A stretch of DNA of 19,071 bases from JBEKYD01 sp049509915 (lineage in GTDB: Bacteria; Acidobacteriota; Terriglobia; Bryobacterales; Bryobacteraceae), in the NCBI GenBank assembly GCA_049509915.1, contig JBEKZL010000266.1:1-19071 (forward strand), in the 5' to 3' direction. Position numbers and translations under genes: made by a program. The notes under the pieces are model-generated. The model was not told where the DNA came from, did not search any database, and saw only the letters and a list, made by a program, of their open reading frames with translations. Positions 1-9,217 of this stretch are shown here, piece after piece; position 1 is the stretch's first letter, and each line of letters starts with the position of its first letter.

Positions 1-126
1 CGTCAGGACCACTGTAATGGTAAGCCCTTTAGCTCCGGCGAGCGAGCGGAAGGCGTACTTCACGTCGCGCCAGAATGTTCCGGCAGCTTCGCGCAAATTC
101 AATTGTGCCGCGCCGATCCCAATCAC
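1..126 (-). CDS. N-terminus of ABC-type (MacB/ADOP-like) permease, truncated by window edge
   Basis: Only the first 42 codons are present; the gene runs off the left edge. The start is a GTG at 126, chosen because an AAGGAGG Shine-Dalgarno lies at 134-140, seven bases upstream. The product begins MIGIGAAQLNLREAAG and continues with FWRDVKYAFRSLAGAKGLT, then TITVVLT. The pattern D-[VL]-[KR]-[YF]-A-[FL]-R-x-L, followed by a hydrophobic stretch entering TVVLT, is typical of the first helix of MacB-like permeases. That includes the ADOP family, which is very abundant in Acidobacteriota. Such proteins couple to a MacB-type ATPase or act in export and lipoprotein handling; the substrate cannot be told from this fragment. 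The gene has the same orientation as the operon to its right, but a 124-base gap containing a TATAAT box suggests separate transcription. The family call rests on a short segment. Confidence 0.6.
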   Translation of the reverse strand, partial: MIGIGAAQLNLREAAGTFWRDVKYAFRSLAGAKGLTITVVLT

Positions 127-181
127 GATCGGGCCTCCTTCCGAGTGTCTCCGAGACTCCGCGACGGAGCCTACTTCCGGA

Positions 182-211
182 ATTATACGCGAGGCCGGCG
201 ACCCATGTTTC
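182..211 (-). promoter_or_regulatory. Putative promoter for the permease gene
   Basis: On the minus strand a perfect TATAAT lies at 187-182, preceded at an 18-base spacing by GAAACA (211-206), which matches three of six -35 consensus positions. Transcription would begin near 175 and leave a leader of about 50 bases. The leader holds a small hairpin (CTCCG/CGGAG, 157-169) before the Shine-Dalgarno. The -10 is convincing, the -35 is weak. No rho-independent terminator for the upstream operon is visible between 127 and 250. Confidence 0.4.
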
Positions 212-250
212 ATTTTTCGCCGTGGATTTTGGGCCGGCGTGAGGGTCAAC

Positions 251-1969
251 TCAGTGCGTCAATCGATAGACCACCGTCTGCACCGTCCGATCGCCTTTGT
301 CTTCCTCAGCAATACGAACCTCCTCGACGCCCGAGAGCACGCGGCTGAGGCTGGCGATATTTTCCGAAAAGAACCGCGGCGCGCCCTCCGAGCCGGCCGC
401 CCAACCGGATCCGGCGGATGAAGTAAAGTCCAGCGCCGCCATGATGCGCTGATAGCTGGAGCGCTCGCGCAAATGCCGGAAGCCGGCGGCATAGGTGACG
501 CCGCCGTCGCCAGCTTGCGGCTTTGTGCCGGCCCGATCCAGCACGGCGGCGAGCAAACCCGAATCGTTGGCGAGAAACAGAAGCTTGCCGCTGCTGGCGA
601 AGAGCAAGATGCCGAGGCCGTCCAGCCGTTCGACCGCGTGCCGGCCGGCCGTTCCCGGCGCCCATCCCGCGCCGAGCCGAGACGTAGTCCAGAGGTTTTG
701 GGCGGCGCTGGCCAGAGACTGCCGGACCAAGTCCGCATCCCAATCCGCCGCCCCGTCCAGAACGACTACCGAAGGCGTCTCGACGAACGCCGCCGCGCCA
801 GCCGGCGAACTGGATTGCACCAGCAGGATAGCGCGCGCCCCGCCCTTTTCCAGCATGGCCCGAATGGCGGCCAGGCACCCTGAAGTGCCCGGATCGGCCG
901 GCAGCGGCTGTTCGTCGATGCGGGTTTCCAGATCGCCTTCATCGCCCGCGTTGTCAGGCTCACTCGCCGCGGGCGCATCGCGCCAGTCGGGCGTTGGCCC
1001 CGGCTGCACGCCAATCAGCTTCCGCGCGATCAGAACGGCCGTTTCGGAGGGTTCGCCTGTGCGCCAAGCCTTGTACAGGCCGGCTTCGGGTGGAACCAGG
1101 GCCAGCAGGGCGGGAACGATCGGATCGGGCTGCGGCGGCGATACCTCACCCGGCGCCTGAGCACGGAGAAATACCCGGCTCTCCACGATGTCGCCGCCGG
1201 TGCGTTTCACATCGGCGATTCCGGCCCGATACCGGCGCATCTCGGAGACGTTCCGCTGCACCCAGTAGGAACGGACATAAACGCTGCGGGCCAGCGATTC
1301 AAGGTTCATCGTGAGGCGCAACTCGCCTTCTTCGGAGCGGGTGGCGGCGGCATCTCGATACCAGCGGTCGGAAGCGATGCTCGGCTTTCCCCCGCCGGCG
1401 ATCAACTCGAGTGCCTGGGCTACCAGGTCGTCCCCGGTGGCAAGCAGCAGGCATCCGTCGACGAAAGCAAATGCAACCGTGCGCTTCGATGCCGGATCGG
1501 TGCGAAGGTAGAACGAGGCACCCTCTGCCTGTCGCGTTTCGAACTTGCCGCGGAGGGCCCACAGCCGACTCTTCATGAGATCAGCGGCGGGAATGCGGCT
1601 GACGTACAGAAACTCGACATCGCGAATACCGTAGAGCGCCAGGGCGGAATCGGTTCCGGCAATCTCGATCAAGCTTTTCAGATCGGGCAGAAACCCAGCC
1701 GCCTGGCCGTACTCGCCATACACGTCGTGAAGTTTGGAGAACAGGTTGGAACGGGAAAACGCGCCGTAGTTGGCGCTCGCGAGCCAATCGGCCTTCACTT
1801 TGGAGCCATCCCAATCGCGGACCAGACGGCCGAATTCCGGCGCTTCCAGGCAAAGCGACGCGCCACCGGGCATTACAGCCGGCAGCCTGGGAGCCGTCGA
1901 GATTGTCTGTAGGAACACGTATCCGGCGGCGAACAACAGCAGCGCGGCAGCCAGCACGGCTCTTTTCAT
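251..1969 (-). CDS. Exported protein of unknown function, last gene of four-gene operon
   Basis: The product is 572 residues. Residues 1-21 (MKRAVLAAALLLFAAGYVFLQ) form a positively charged start and hydrophobic segment, so it is secreted or anchored by an uncleaved signal. The rest has no membrane segment and no enzyme motif that I recognise. Patterns such as GTDSALALYGIRDVEFLYV, AFAFVDGCLLLATGDDLVAQAL and ELRLTMNLESLA recall DUF3352-type proteins, in which similar alpha/beta modules recur. That resemblance is from memory and weak. The segment from about residue 270 to 330 is rich in Pro, Gly and acidic residues and probably links two folded halves. The ATG overlaps the TGA of the TPR gene (ATGA, 1969-1966) and has AGGAG at 1976-1980, six bases upstream. 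It is therefore translationally coupled and probably works with the TPR protein. Confidence 0.85.
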   Translation of the reverse strand: MKRAVLAAALLLFAAGYVFLQTISTAPRLPAVMPGGASLCLEAPEFGRLVRDWDGSKVKADWLASANYGAFSRSNLFSKLHDVYGEYGQAAGFLPDLKSLIEIAGTDSALALYGIRDVEFLYVSRIPAADLMKSRLWALRGKFETRQAEGASFYLRTDPASKRTVAFAFVDGCLLLATGDDLVAQALELIAGGGKPSIASDRWYRDAAATRSEEGELRLTMNLESLARSVYVRSYWVQRNVSEMRRYRAGIADVKRTGGDIVESRVFLRAQAPGEVSPPQPDPIVPALLALVPPEAGLYKAWRTGEPSETAVLIARKLIGVQPGPTPDWRDAPAASEPDNAGDEGDLETRIDEQPLPADPGTSGCLAAIRAMLEKGGARAILLVQSSSPAGAAAFVETPSVVVLDGAADWDADLVRQSLASAAQNLWTTSRLGAGWAPGTAGRHAVERLDGLGILLFASSGKLLFLANDSGLLAAVLDRAGTKPQAGDGGVTYAAGFRHLRERSSYQRIMAALDFTSSAGSGWAAGSEGAPRFFSENIASLSRVLSGVEEVRIAEEDKGDRTVQTVVYRLTH

Positions 1970-4900
1970 TGCGCACTCCTGGGAATGAAGGGGCGCACCA
2001 CCCGGCCCTGTTCGATCGTGTCCTTGATGGCGGGCTGGCGCGCGGCATTGGCGGCCCTGCGCTCCTGTTCGGCGATCAGGGCGGCCATCTTGCCGATTGG
2101 AACCTGACGCTGGCCCGGGGGCCTCAGGTCGATGGCGGCCTGAAGATACCTGCGCGCCGCCGCCAGATCGTCCAGACGCTCGGCGGCGGCGGCGAGGGCC
2201 TCCGCAATGGCGGCGCGCTCTTCGCCGGTGAGCGGCAGCCGCCCCAGAACGGAGGCGGATCCGGCGTCATCGGCCAGCGTCATCGCCAGACTGTCGCGGC
2301 CCAGCGCGAGTGCGGCCCGAAGCGCGCCCAGGCGGACGCGATCGTCGGCGGGAGCGATGGCCAGCGCTTCCCGCCAGAGGCGGAGCTTCGCCTCGGCGCC
2401 GGCGGCCGAGCGCGCCGCATCCATGCGCGCTTCTACCCAATACGGTTTCGCGGCAGCTTCGGGAGCGAAGCCGGGGGAAGATAACAGGGCGAGCTCGGAA
2501 CCAGAAGCGGCGGCATGGGGCGCCAGCAATCGAGCGGCTTCCGCCCGCAATCCATACGCCGCTTGGGCATCGCCGACGGTGGCTGTCAGCAACCGCTCCC
2601 GCTCGGGGGAACCGCCGGCCAAGATGCGCGCCAGTTGCAGCCGGGCCTCCGCATCCCAGGGTACGGCTTTGACGCGCCGCCCGATGAACTCCGCCGCGTC
2701 CGCGGTTTTTCCATATTTGCCCAGGAGCCCGGCGGCGGCTGGTAAAGTGTCGAACCCGTCGGCGGCCCCGCCGGCCACCAGCGCCATCCGGTTCAACAAG
2801 GCCAGGGCTTCAGCAGCCTGATTCTGCTGAAGCTTGACCTCGGCCAGGCCGAGAAAGTTGGCGGCGTCCAGGTGCCCGCCGCGGATTTCACGGCCGTAAA
2901 GGAATTCGAGAACCGAGCGGGCTCCATTCTCGTCGCCCTCGCTCCGCAGGGCCATTGCGGCGCCCTGCAGGGACCCGAGCGACGGAGCCCGATCGGGGTT
3001 GAGCCGATAGCGTTCCAGCAGGGCACCGAGCCCACCGGCGCGGGACGCCAGCCGGATTTCGACGCTGCGATCGAGCGTTCCGGTATGGTCCGAACGAATC
3101 TGGCTCCAGGCGGCGGAGGCGCCGGCAACGTCGCCGGCATCGAGCAGCATGGACGTCAATTGCCAGCGCGCCTGCGCCAGCATGGTTTCCGCTTCCCGCC
3201 GATTGTCGCCAGCGGCCGATTCCACCTGTTTGACACGGATCGCGACCCGTTCACGCTGGAGAGAAATCCGCTGCGGCGCGGATACGCCGGGAGCCCGCAT
3301 CAGCGCATCGACAATCGCTTCGGGATTGTCCATGGATCGGCCAAGCTCCACCAGCCACTCGGTTCCCTGGCCGGATGAAATGCAGGCGCGAGCGGCCGCT
3401 TCGATCAGCTCGTCCAGGCGGTAGGTGGCATTGCGCTGGTAGTAGTCGCCGAGCAGATTGGCGATATCGCCGTGCAGTTCGCCGAGCGCCCCCGCCCCCC
3501 CGATATCGGTGAACGTGCCAGCCACCCGGCCCCAGAACGGCTCGGGAACACGCACTCCGCGGCTCTGAATGGCGAGAAACGCCGCCAGCGCGCGCCGCCA
3601 GCGCGCGATCGCTTCCACCTGCCGGCCTTGGGACCAGAGCACGCGCGCGATCTGGTCGTGGGCATCGCCACGGTCGGAATCCAGCTCGAGCGCGTGTTCG
3701 AACTGCGCCGTCGCCAGGGCGCCCTGGCCGGCCCGCGCGTAGGCATCGCCAAGCGCCATGTAAGCGTCGGGATTCAGCGGCGCCGCCTCCAGGTACGCCG
3801 GCAGCCACGCTTCCGCGCCGGCCTTCCCACCCGAGGCAAGATAGTCGCCGTAGCGCGCGCCGTAATAAAACCAGACCGAGCCGGCGATTATCGAATCGGT
3901 CTTGAGCGGCGTTTTCAGGCGCTCGCCGATAGTGCGCGTGTCGAGCGCCGCCTGGAAGGCCGTATCGATGGCGGCGGAGCGGTCGCCGAAGTACACGCCG
4001 GCAAGCGCGGTATAGGCCCTCGTCCAAGCCAGCGGCAACGCGCCACCGCGCGCTCGCAGGGCAGCGTACGCCAACTCCGGCCGGCTGGCCGCGATGGCGG
4101 CTTGAACCGCGCGGTTACGGACGTCGGAAGAACCGTTGCCGCGGACGATCGCCAACAGCTCACCCGGCTGGCGCTCGGCCAGTAAGCCAAGATAACGCGC
4201 CAGCGAATCGCCCGGGAGCGCGTTTTGCGCCAGCGCCATTCGCATCATGCGCATCTGGCTTTCCACGTCGCCGGCGGCGAAGTATGCCCGTGCGGCCTGG
4301 GCCAGAGCGTTCCCTTCGACTGGCTGGCCACGATGCGCCGCGGCGTACTGCTCCAATTGGCGGCCCAAATCGGCGAACAGCCCGCGTTGCGACTGCAGGG
4401 TCACGTAGCTCTGGTCCACCTGCTGTCTGCCAGCCGCCATGAACTGGTGCCGCCAGCGCGCCTCCAGATCGGCCAGTCCGGCGGCCTGGGCAACCGGCAG
4501 CAGGGTCGCGTCCCGATACGGAACGGGACGCCCCGCCCCCGCGGCGACGAGTGCCTGCTCCAGGCGCGCCTTCTCTTCCGGGGTGTAGGTTGCACCGACG
4601 ATTTCCCCGGCCTCCCGCGTCACCCGTTGATCGATTTCGGGATTGACGCCGAGCCGGGAGAGCACCGCTTCCATACGGCGCGCCCGCGCCATGATGCGCG
4701 CGTAGATTGCCACCCAGCCGGAGTCTTGGAACAGATCCGCGGCCGCCAGCCTGGCACCGCGATCGGCGAAGGCCGCCGCCTCGGGCAGGATGCGCCACGT
4801 TTCCAGGCGCTCGGCAATGGCGAAATCGGCGTCGGCGGTTTCGGTTCGCGCGCCCACTATAGCCGTCTGCAATGCCTGTACCGCTTCCGCCGAGCGCCCC

Positions 4901-7900
4901 GACCGAGCCTGCAATTCCGCCACTTTGATCATCCACTGCGGATCGCGATAGGACAGGTCGTATAGCCGGCCGTAGCTTGCGATGGCATCGTCGAATCGCA
5001 TCAGGCGTTCTTCCAGGCCTGCCTTGGATTCGAGCACGTCGGCGCGGTCGGGCCGCGCCTTGATCGCGCGCTCATAGTCGGCAATGGCCGCCGGATAATC
5101 TTCGGCGACGGTTTCGATCCGGCCCGCCACGATGGGCCAGCGATAATCGAGCGGCGCCGCGGCCGCGTTTTTGCGGTAGAAAGCCACCAGCCGTCCAGCC
5201 TGGCCGTGCGCCACCGCGTACGAGGCCGCTTCCCTGGTGAGCGCTTCATCCTCGGGATAGGCGTTGACGACCTCGATGTACTGATCCACCGCGCCCGCGC
5301 CATCGTTCAGGCGGTCGAGAGCCGGAATCAAGCCGCGGCGCAGCGTAGCGATGCGCGCGGTGCGATCGGCCGGCGATAGCGGTGACTGCTTCAACCGCCC
5401 GATGGCGGCCAATTGATAATTGCGAAAACCGGTATCGTCCCTGGCCTGAAGGTGAGTATCGGCCATGGCGGCGAGGTACTCGGCGCTGAGAGGATCCGTC
5501 GCCACGAGCCCTGCCAGCAATCCGCGAGCGCGATCGAACTGGCCCGCGGCAGTGGCAATGCGGGCCGATTCCAGGGTGAAGCGGGCGGCCAGATCGGCGC
5601 GCGCGTGTTTGGCGGCGTCGAGCAGGATATCGATGGCTTCACCCGGCTCCCGGTTGCGCACGTGCAGGTCCACCACGCCGCGCACCACGCCAAGAATCAG
5701 CGGATACCCGCGGTAGAGGGCGTCGGCCACGCGCGCCGCGCCGGCTACGTCTTTTTTCGACTCGAGCAGCCTCGCGTAGGCCAGCGTGAGGCGCATCTTG
5801 TCCACCGGATCGTTGACGATGGCGGCCGCGCGCTCGCTGGCGCGTTCCTCGATGGCGTCGAAACCGAGGCGGCGGGCGGTCTCCTGCAACTCCGTCAACG
5901 CGGCCGGCGATTGTTCCGCCTCGGCGCGGGCTTCGAGCAGCGTTTCCAGCTCCGGCCGCCGCTGCCGGGCTTCCAATACGGCTATGCGCAGCGACACGGC
6001 CTCTGGCGCTGCAACGTTGGCGATGGCGTCGGCGGTCGCCCGGTCCACCAGCGCGCCCGTCCCTGGCCGGCTCAACAGGCGAAGCAGGCGGCCCCGTGCG
6101 TTGCCCTCGCCATGGAGCGCCCCGGCGAGGTATTCGCGAACGGCCGCCCGGTCGTCGCGCCGTCCTTCGTAGATGGCCCCGGCTTGAAAGGCGAACAGGG
6201 CCGGATCCTGAAATTGCTTGCGCGCGGCGGCGATCCAGCGTAGCGCATCCTTATACAAGTAGTAGTCCCAATACACCGTCGCCGTATCCAGATAGGCTTC
6301 CGGTTTACCCGGCTGCGCCGCCGGCATCCGCTCCCAAAAGGCGCTGGCGCGGCCGAACAGCTCGCGGTCGGCCAGGATGTCGCCCATTCGCGCCAGTATG
6401 GCCGGGTCTCGCGGGTTGGCTCGTTGCTCGTCACCGGCCAGCGCGACGGCAATTTCGGTATCCTCTTTGTAATACGCCGCCAGCGACCGGTAGAGCGACG
6501 AAGCCGTGGCGGTGAACTCGCCCGCGCCCGGATATGCTTCGGCCAATGCGCGCGCCGCCGGAGCCGCGGCCTCGAAATGCGAAAGCCACGCTTCCGCCTC
6601 GGCGGCAAATTCCACCGCCGCCGGGTTGGCGGCGAGGGCCTGGTCGAACCGCCCATTCACGATGCCGGGATTGGCGCTGCGAATCTCCGCCAGTTCCGGA
6701 TAGAGCCGCCCCTGGGCCGACAGCCGCTCGAACAGGTCCGAACGAAGCCCGGCGTCGTAGAACCAGTATTGCCGCAGCAGGCCATCCGCCGCTGCCGAAT
6801 CGTAAGTCTCCTTCCGGTCGTAAGCGTCCAGCAGATTGTGCACGAAGACCAGGTCTTCGGGGAAGCGCCGGTGCGCGTACACATTCAACTGCCGGTACAG
6901 CACGGCGTCGGGATGGACCTGGGTTACCACCTCGGCGAAGTACTGCTCGAGTTCGGTGCCGCTGAATGCCGCAATAGCGTCGCGGCTGATCTTCTCGAGC
7001 GCGCTCGCCCGCTTCGTGCGCAGGTACCAGCGCGCCAGTTTGTGATACCAGGAACGGTCCGGAAACCTGGCGATTGCCTTGGTATATATATCTTCCACGT
7101 CGCGCGACACGCCGTTTTGTTCCAGATAGGCGGCGAACCGGCTATAGAGGCCCGGATCGTTCGGATTGCGGTCGATCTCGGTCCGGTATACTCGCAGCGC
7201 ATCGGTGGGGCGCTTCAGAGCCGCCAGGCGCGACAGATACTTGTCCAGCACCTGGACATATTCGCCGGAGCGGACGCCGGTTGAACCGATCGGTACCCCG
7301 GCAGCGGCGGTTCCCAGCTCACGCAGCGTTCGGTCGTAAAGCGCCAGTTCCTCGTTGCCGCGGCGGGTGCGCGCCAACGAGTCGGCAATCTGCATCGCCA
7401 CCGCAACGCGCCCCTCGCCAAACGCGGCCAGGTAGTCGCGGCCGGCGCGAATCACGCTGGCATCGTCGCCATAGGCGCCGTATGCGGCCACCAGCGCGGC
7501 GTGTAACCGGGCCCGGTATGCGGATTTCGGAAATTCCCGCTCCAGCCGCGCCAACAGCCCGGCCGCGGCGGCGCGATGGAAGTACGCCGTCGATTTTCCG
7601 TTCTGCTCCCGATATTCCCCCCGCGGCTCGGCCGAGTTCAGCAGCAGCGAAAGAATGCCGTTCAACAAGCCGGGCGACGGGTCCGCCGTGGCAATGTCCT
7701 GGTAGAAAGAGAGGTCGCCCGACCCGAACTGGATCGGCTGATCCGGTGCGGTCAGCAACAGGTTGGCCAGCCCGTACAAGGCTCGTTCCGCCCGCGCTCC
7801 GCCCGCCGGTGGAACGCTGTAGAGCGCGTAGTACAGGCGCGCGGCCTCGTTGACGTCCGGCACCGACTCGAACAGCTTCGCCAGGGTTTCGAGTTCCTCG

Positions 7901-8883
7901 CCCGTCCATGCGCGACCGCCGGATTCGGTGGCGATGCGGTATTCCAGCAAGACGCGCCGCGCGGCCGGAACGTTGTTCTGGGCGCGAAAATAGTGGAACA
8001 ATCGCGCCGTGGCGTCCAGTTCAGCCGGGTTCGCGGCCAGCGCCGTGCGCGCTCTGCCGGCAAACTTCCGAAGCCGCCCCTGCTCCTCCAGCAGCTTAAA
8101 ATAGACGGCCCAGATCTCATCGGGCCAGAGCGGCTGGATGGCCCGATCATAAAGCGCCAGGGCGGCATCCGGCGAGCCCCGGCGAAGTTCCAGGTCGGCG
8201 CGCATTCTCACCGCTTCCAAATCGTCGTGGAAGACGCGGACAAAGTTCGAAATTTCGGCTTCGGCAGCGACGAGCTGGTGATGCGTGGCGAGAAATTCGA
8301 TCCGTTTCCGCCAGGCTGCGGGTTCGCTGGGATAACGGGCAACCCAGGCCCGGAAAAGCGGCTCGGCCGCGGATGCGGGAAGCGCGTCCTCACCGGCCAG
8401 CTCGGCCATCCGCTCGAAGGCCCGCCAACCCCGTTGCGCACCGGCCGGCACCAGGGGATCGTCCTTGGCGGTCGCGGCAGCGGCCAGCACGGCCAGTTCC
8501 TGGCGCGGCTGGAAGCGCCGATGATAGAAATCGGCCAATTCGATTCCGGAGGCGTAGCGGTCGGCGGCATTGTCGGCATAGACCTTCCAGTCCGCCTCGG
8601 CCGCGCCGAAGTCGAGCGCCGTTTCGGCTGCCTGCGCGCGCAGCCGGTATAACATCGATTCGCGCGGCGCGGCGCCAATCAGCTTGGTCAATTCCGGCCG
8701 GGCTTCGGCGGGAGGCCGCCGAATCGGCACCGAGCCTCCCGGCATCGGAACCTCTCGGAACAGCGCCGCAATGGACGGACCCGCCGGCACGTGCTGCACC
8801 CAGGTCTCGAGCCCGCCGTGAAGCGCCCAGACGCCGCAGGCCGCCAGGGCGGCAGCCAATCCGATTCGTCTACCGGATTTCAA
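1966..8883 (-). CDS. Giant exported TPR/alpha-solenoid protein, 2305 residues
   Basis: This single uninterrupted frame encodes about 2305 residues made almost wholly of helical hairpin repeats. Clear TPR-like units include an ALALYDRAI segment near residue 238, AIADYERAIKARPDRADVL near 1265, and ALGDAYARAGQGALATAQFE near 1705. Many other units are degenerate. Residues 1-22 (MKSGRRIGLAAALAACGVWAL) are a signal or anchor; LAAC at 13-16 fits a lipobox, so an envelope lipoprotein is possible, but a simple membrane anchor fits too. I chose a TTG start at 8883 because GAGGAGG lies six bases upstream, the signal starts exactly there, and the 103 codons further upstream are an out-of-frame reading of the VIT-VWA gene. 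The start lies 14 bases inside the proper end of that gene, and the stop overlaps the next gene. TPR arrays are protein-binding scaffolds; the partner is likely in the same operon. No catalytic domain is visible. Confidence 0.88.
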   Translation of the reverse strand: MKSGRRIGLAAALAACGVWALHGGLETWVQHVPAGPSIAALFREVPMPGGSVPIRRPPAEARPELTKLIGAAPRESMLYRLRAQAAETALDFGAAEADWKVYADNAADRYASGIELADFYHRRFQPRQELAVLAAAATAKDDPLVPAGAQRGWRAFERMAELAGEDALPASAAEPLFRAWVARYPSEPAAWRKRIEFLATHHQLVAAEAEISNFVRVFHDDLEAVRMRADLELRRGSPDAALALYDRAIQPLWPDEIWAVYFKLLEEQGRLRKFAGRARTALAANPAELDATARLFHYFRAQNNVPAARRVLLEYRIATESGGRAWTGEELETLAKLFESVPDVNEAARLYYALYSVPPAGGARAERALYGLANLLLTAPDQPIQFGSGDLSFYQDIATADPSPGLLNGILSLLLNSAEPRGEYREQNGKSTAYFHRAAAAGLLARLEREFPKSAYRARLHAALVAAYGAYGDDASVIRAGRDYLAAFGEGRVAVAMQIADSLARTRRGNEELALYDRTLRELGTAAAGVPIGSTGVRSGEYVQVLDKYLSRLAALKRPTDALRVYRTEIDRNPNDPGLYSRFAAYLEQNGVSRDVEDIYTKAIARFPDRSWYHKLARWYLRTKRASALEKISRDAIAAFSGTELEQYFAEVVTQVHPDAVLYRQLNVYAHRRFPEDLVFVHNLLDAYDRKETYDSAAADGLLRQYWFYDAGLRSDLFERLSAQGRLYPELAEIRSANPGIVNGRFDQALAANPAAVEFAAEAEAWLSHFEAAAPAARALAEAYPGAGEFTATASSLYRSLAAYYKEDTEIAVALAGDEQRANPRDPAILARMGDILADRELFGRASAFWERMPAAQPGKPEAYLDTATVYWDYYLYKDALRWIAAARKQFQDPALFAFQAGAIYEGRRDDRAAVREYLAGALHGEGNARGRLLRLLSRPGTGALVDRATADAIANVAAPEAVSLRIAVLEARQRRPELETLLEARAEAEQSPAALTELQETARRLGFDAIEERASERAAAIVNDPVDKMRLTLAYARLLESKKDVAGAARVADALYRGYPLILGVVRGVVDLHVRNREPGEAIDILLDAAKHARADLAARFTLESARIATAAGQFDRARGLLAGLVATDPLSAEYLAAMADTHLQARDDTGFRNYQLAAIGRLKQSPLSPADRTARIATLRRGLIPALDRLNDGAGAVDQYIEVVNAYPEDEALTREAASYAVAHGQAGRLVAFYRKNAAAAPLDYRWPIVAGRIETVAEDYPAAIADYERAIKARPDRADVLESKAGLEERLMRFDDAIASYGRLYDLSYRDPQWMIKVAELQARSGRSAEAVQALQTAIVGARTETADADFAIAERLETWRILPEAAAFADRGARLAAADLFQDSGWVAIYARIMARARRMEAVLSRLGVNPEIDQRVTREAGEIVGATYTPEEKARLEQALVAAGAGRPVPYRDATLLPVAQAAGLADLEARWRHQFMAAGRQQVDQSYVTLQSQRGLFADLGRQLEQYAAAHRGQPVEGNALAQAARAYFAAGDVESQMRMMRMALAQNALPGDSLARYLGLLAERQPGELLAIVRGNGSSDVRNRAVQAAIAASRPELAYAALRARGGALPLAWTRAYTALAGVYFGDRSAAIDTAFQAALDTRTIGERLKTPLKTDSIIAGSVWFYYGARYGDYLASGGKAGAEAWLPAYLEAAPLNPDAYMALGDAYARAGQGALATAQFEHALELDSDRGDAHDQIARVLWSQGRQVEAIARWRRALAAFLAIQSRGVRVPEPFWGRVAGTFTDIGGAGALGELHGDIANLLGDYYQRNATYRLDELIEAAARACISSGQGTEWLVELGRSMDNPEAIVDALMRAPGVSAPQRISLQRERVAIRVKQVESAAGDNRREAETMLAQARWQLTSMLLDAGDVAGASAAWSQIRSDHTGTLDRSVEIRLASRAGGLGALLERYRLNPDRAPSLGSLQGAAMALRSEGDENGARSVLEFLYGREIRGGHLDAANFLGLAEVKLQQNQAAEALALLNRMALVAGGAADGFDTLPAAAGLLGKYGKTADAAEFIGRRVKAVPWDAEARLQLARILAGGSPERERLLTATVGDAQAAYGLRAEAARLLAPHAAASGSELALLSSPGFAPEAAAKPYWVEARMDAARSAAGAEAKLRLWREALAIAPADDRVRLGALRAALALGRDSLAMTLADDAGSASVLGRLPLTGEERAAIAEALAAAAERLDDLAAARRYLQAAIDLRPPGQRQVPIGKMAALIAEQERRAANAARQPAIKDTIEQGRVVRPFIPRSAQ

Positions 8884-9217
8884 GCGCCACCTCCTCGGTG
8901 CCCACATTGTGCGCAATGTCTTCGGCGGTGACGTGAACCGTGTATTCTCCCGGCGGCAGGTACGCCGGCACCAGCAGTTCGCCCGTATTCGCCTTGGCCG
9001 CGGCGCTCCAGCGAAGGTCAACCGGCAGCGCTCCGTAGAGCCGCGCCGTGACCGTGCGCGCGTTGCCGGAGACCTGCGCGAAAATCCGTAGCGGCTCGCC
9101 CGCGTGGACGCGCGTTTTCTCCAGGCGGGCGCGCAGCACCGGCGTCTTGCTGGCGATGACGAAGCTCTTCGACTCGCGGTATACGTGCCCATTGCGGTCG
9201 CGCAGAATCAGGCGGAC
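8870..9217 (-). pseudogene. Out-of-frame C-terminal domain of the VIT-VWA gene
   Basis: This frame is open for 115 codons directly after a TGA at 9220-9218 and reads VRLILRDRNGHVYRESKSFV, IASKTPVLRARLEKTRVHAG, ... KANTGELLVPAYLPPGEYTV, HVTAEDIAHNVGTEEVALEIR, then TAG. It is a coherent beta-sandwich-like domain and belongs after the SIVSV segment of the VIT-VWA protein. The TAG overlaps the TPR start by 14 bases, as expected in a coupled operon. The nearest in-frame ATG (9139) has no convincing ribosome site, so separate translation is unlikely. Either the gene carries a real deletion with frameshift, or the assembly lost bases around 9216-9221. Confidence 0.75.
8890..8896 (-). promoter_or_regulatory. 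Ribosome binding site fixing the TTG start of the giant TPR gene
   Basis: GAGGAGG on the minus strand sits six bases upstream of the TTG at 8883-8881. It lies inside the out-of-frame 3' tail of the VIT-VWA gene, whose TAG is at 8872-8870. This supports translational coupling and excludes the longer reading that begins at 9192, whose first 103 residues are Arg/Pro-rich shadow sequence. Confidence 0.7.

Noticed and set aside
17..421. 134-codon plus-strand open frame at the left edge
   Set aside because: It runs across the permease start, its promoter and the end of the unknown exported gene; there is no ribosome site and the composition is noise-like.
7576..8652. 358-codon plus-strand open frame opposite the TPR gene
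   Set aside because: Antisense shadow of a coherent repeat protein; there is no supporting ribosome site or family signature.
8884..9192. N-terminal extension of the TPR frame
   Set aside because: These 103 codons read as Arg/Pro/Ser-rich noise and overlap the true VIT-VWA tail frame; the TTG at 8883 has the ribosome site and the signal sequence.
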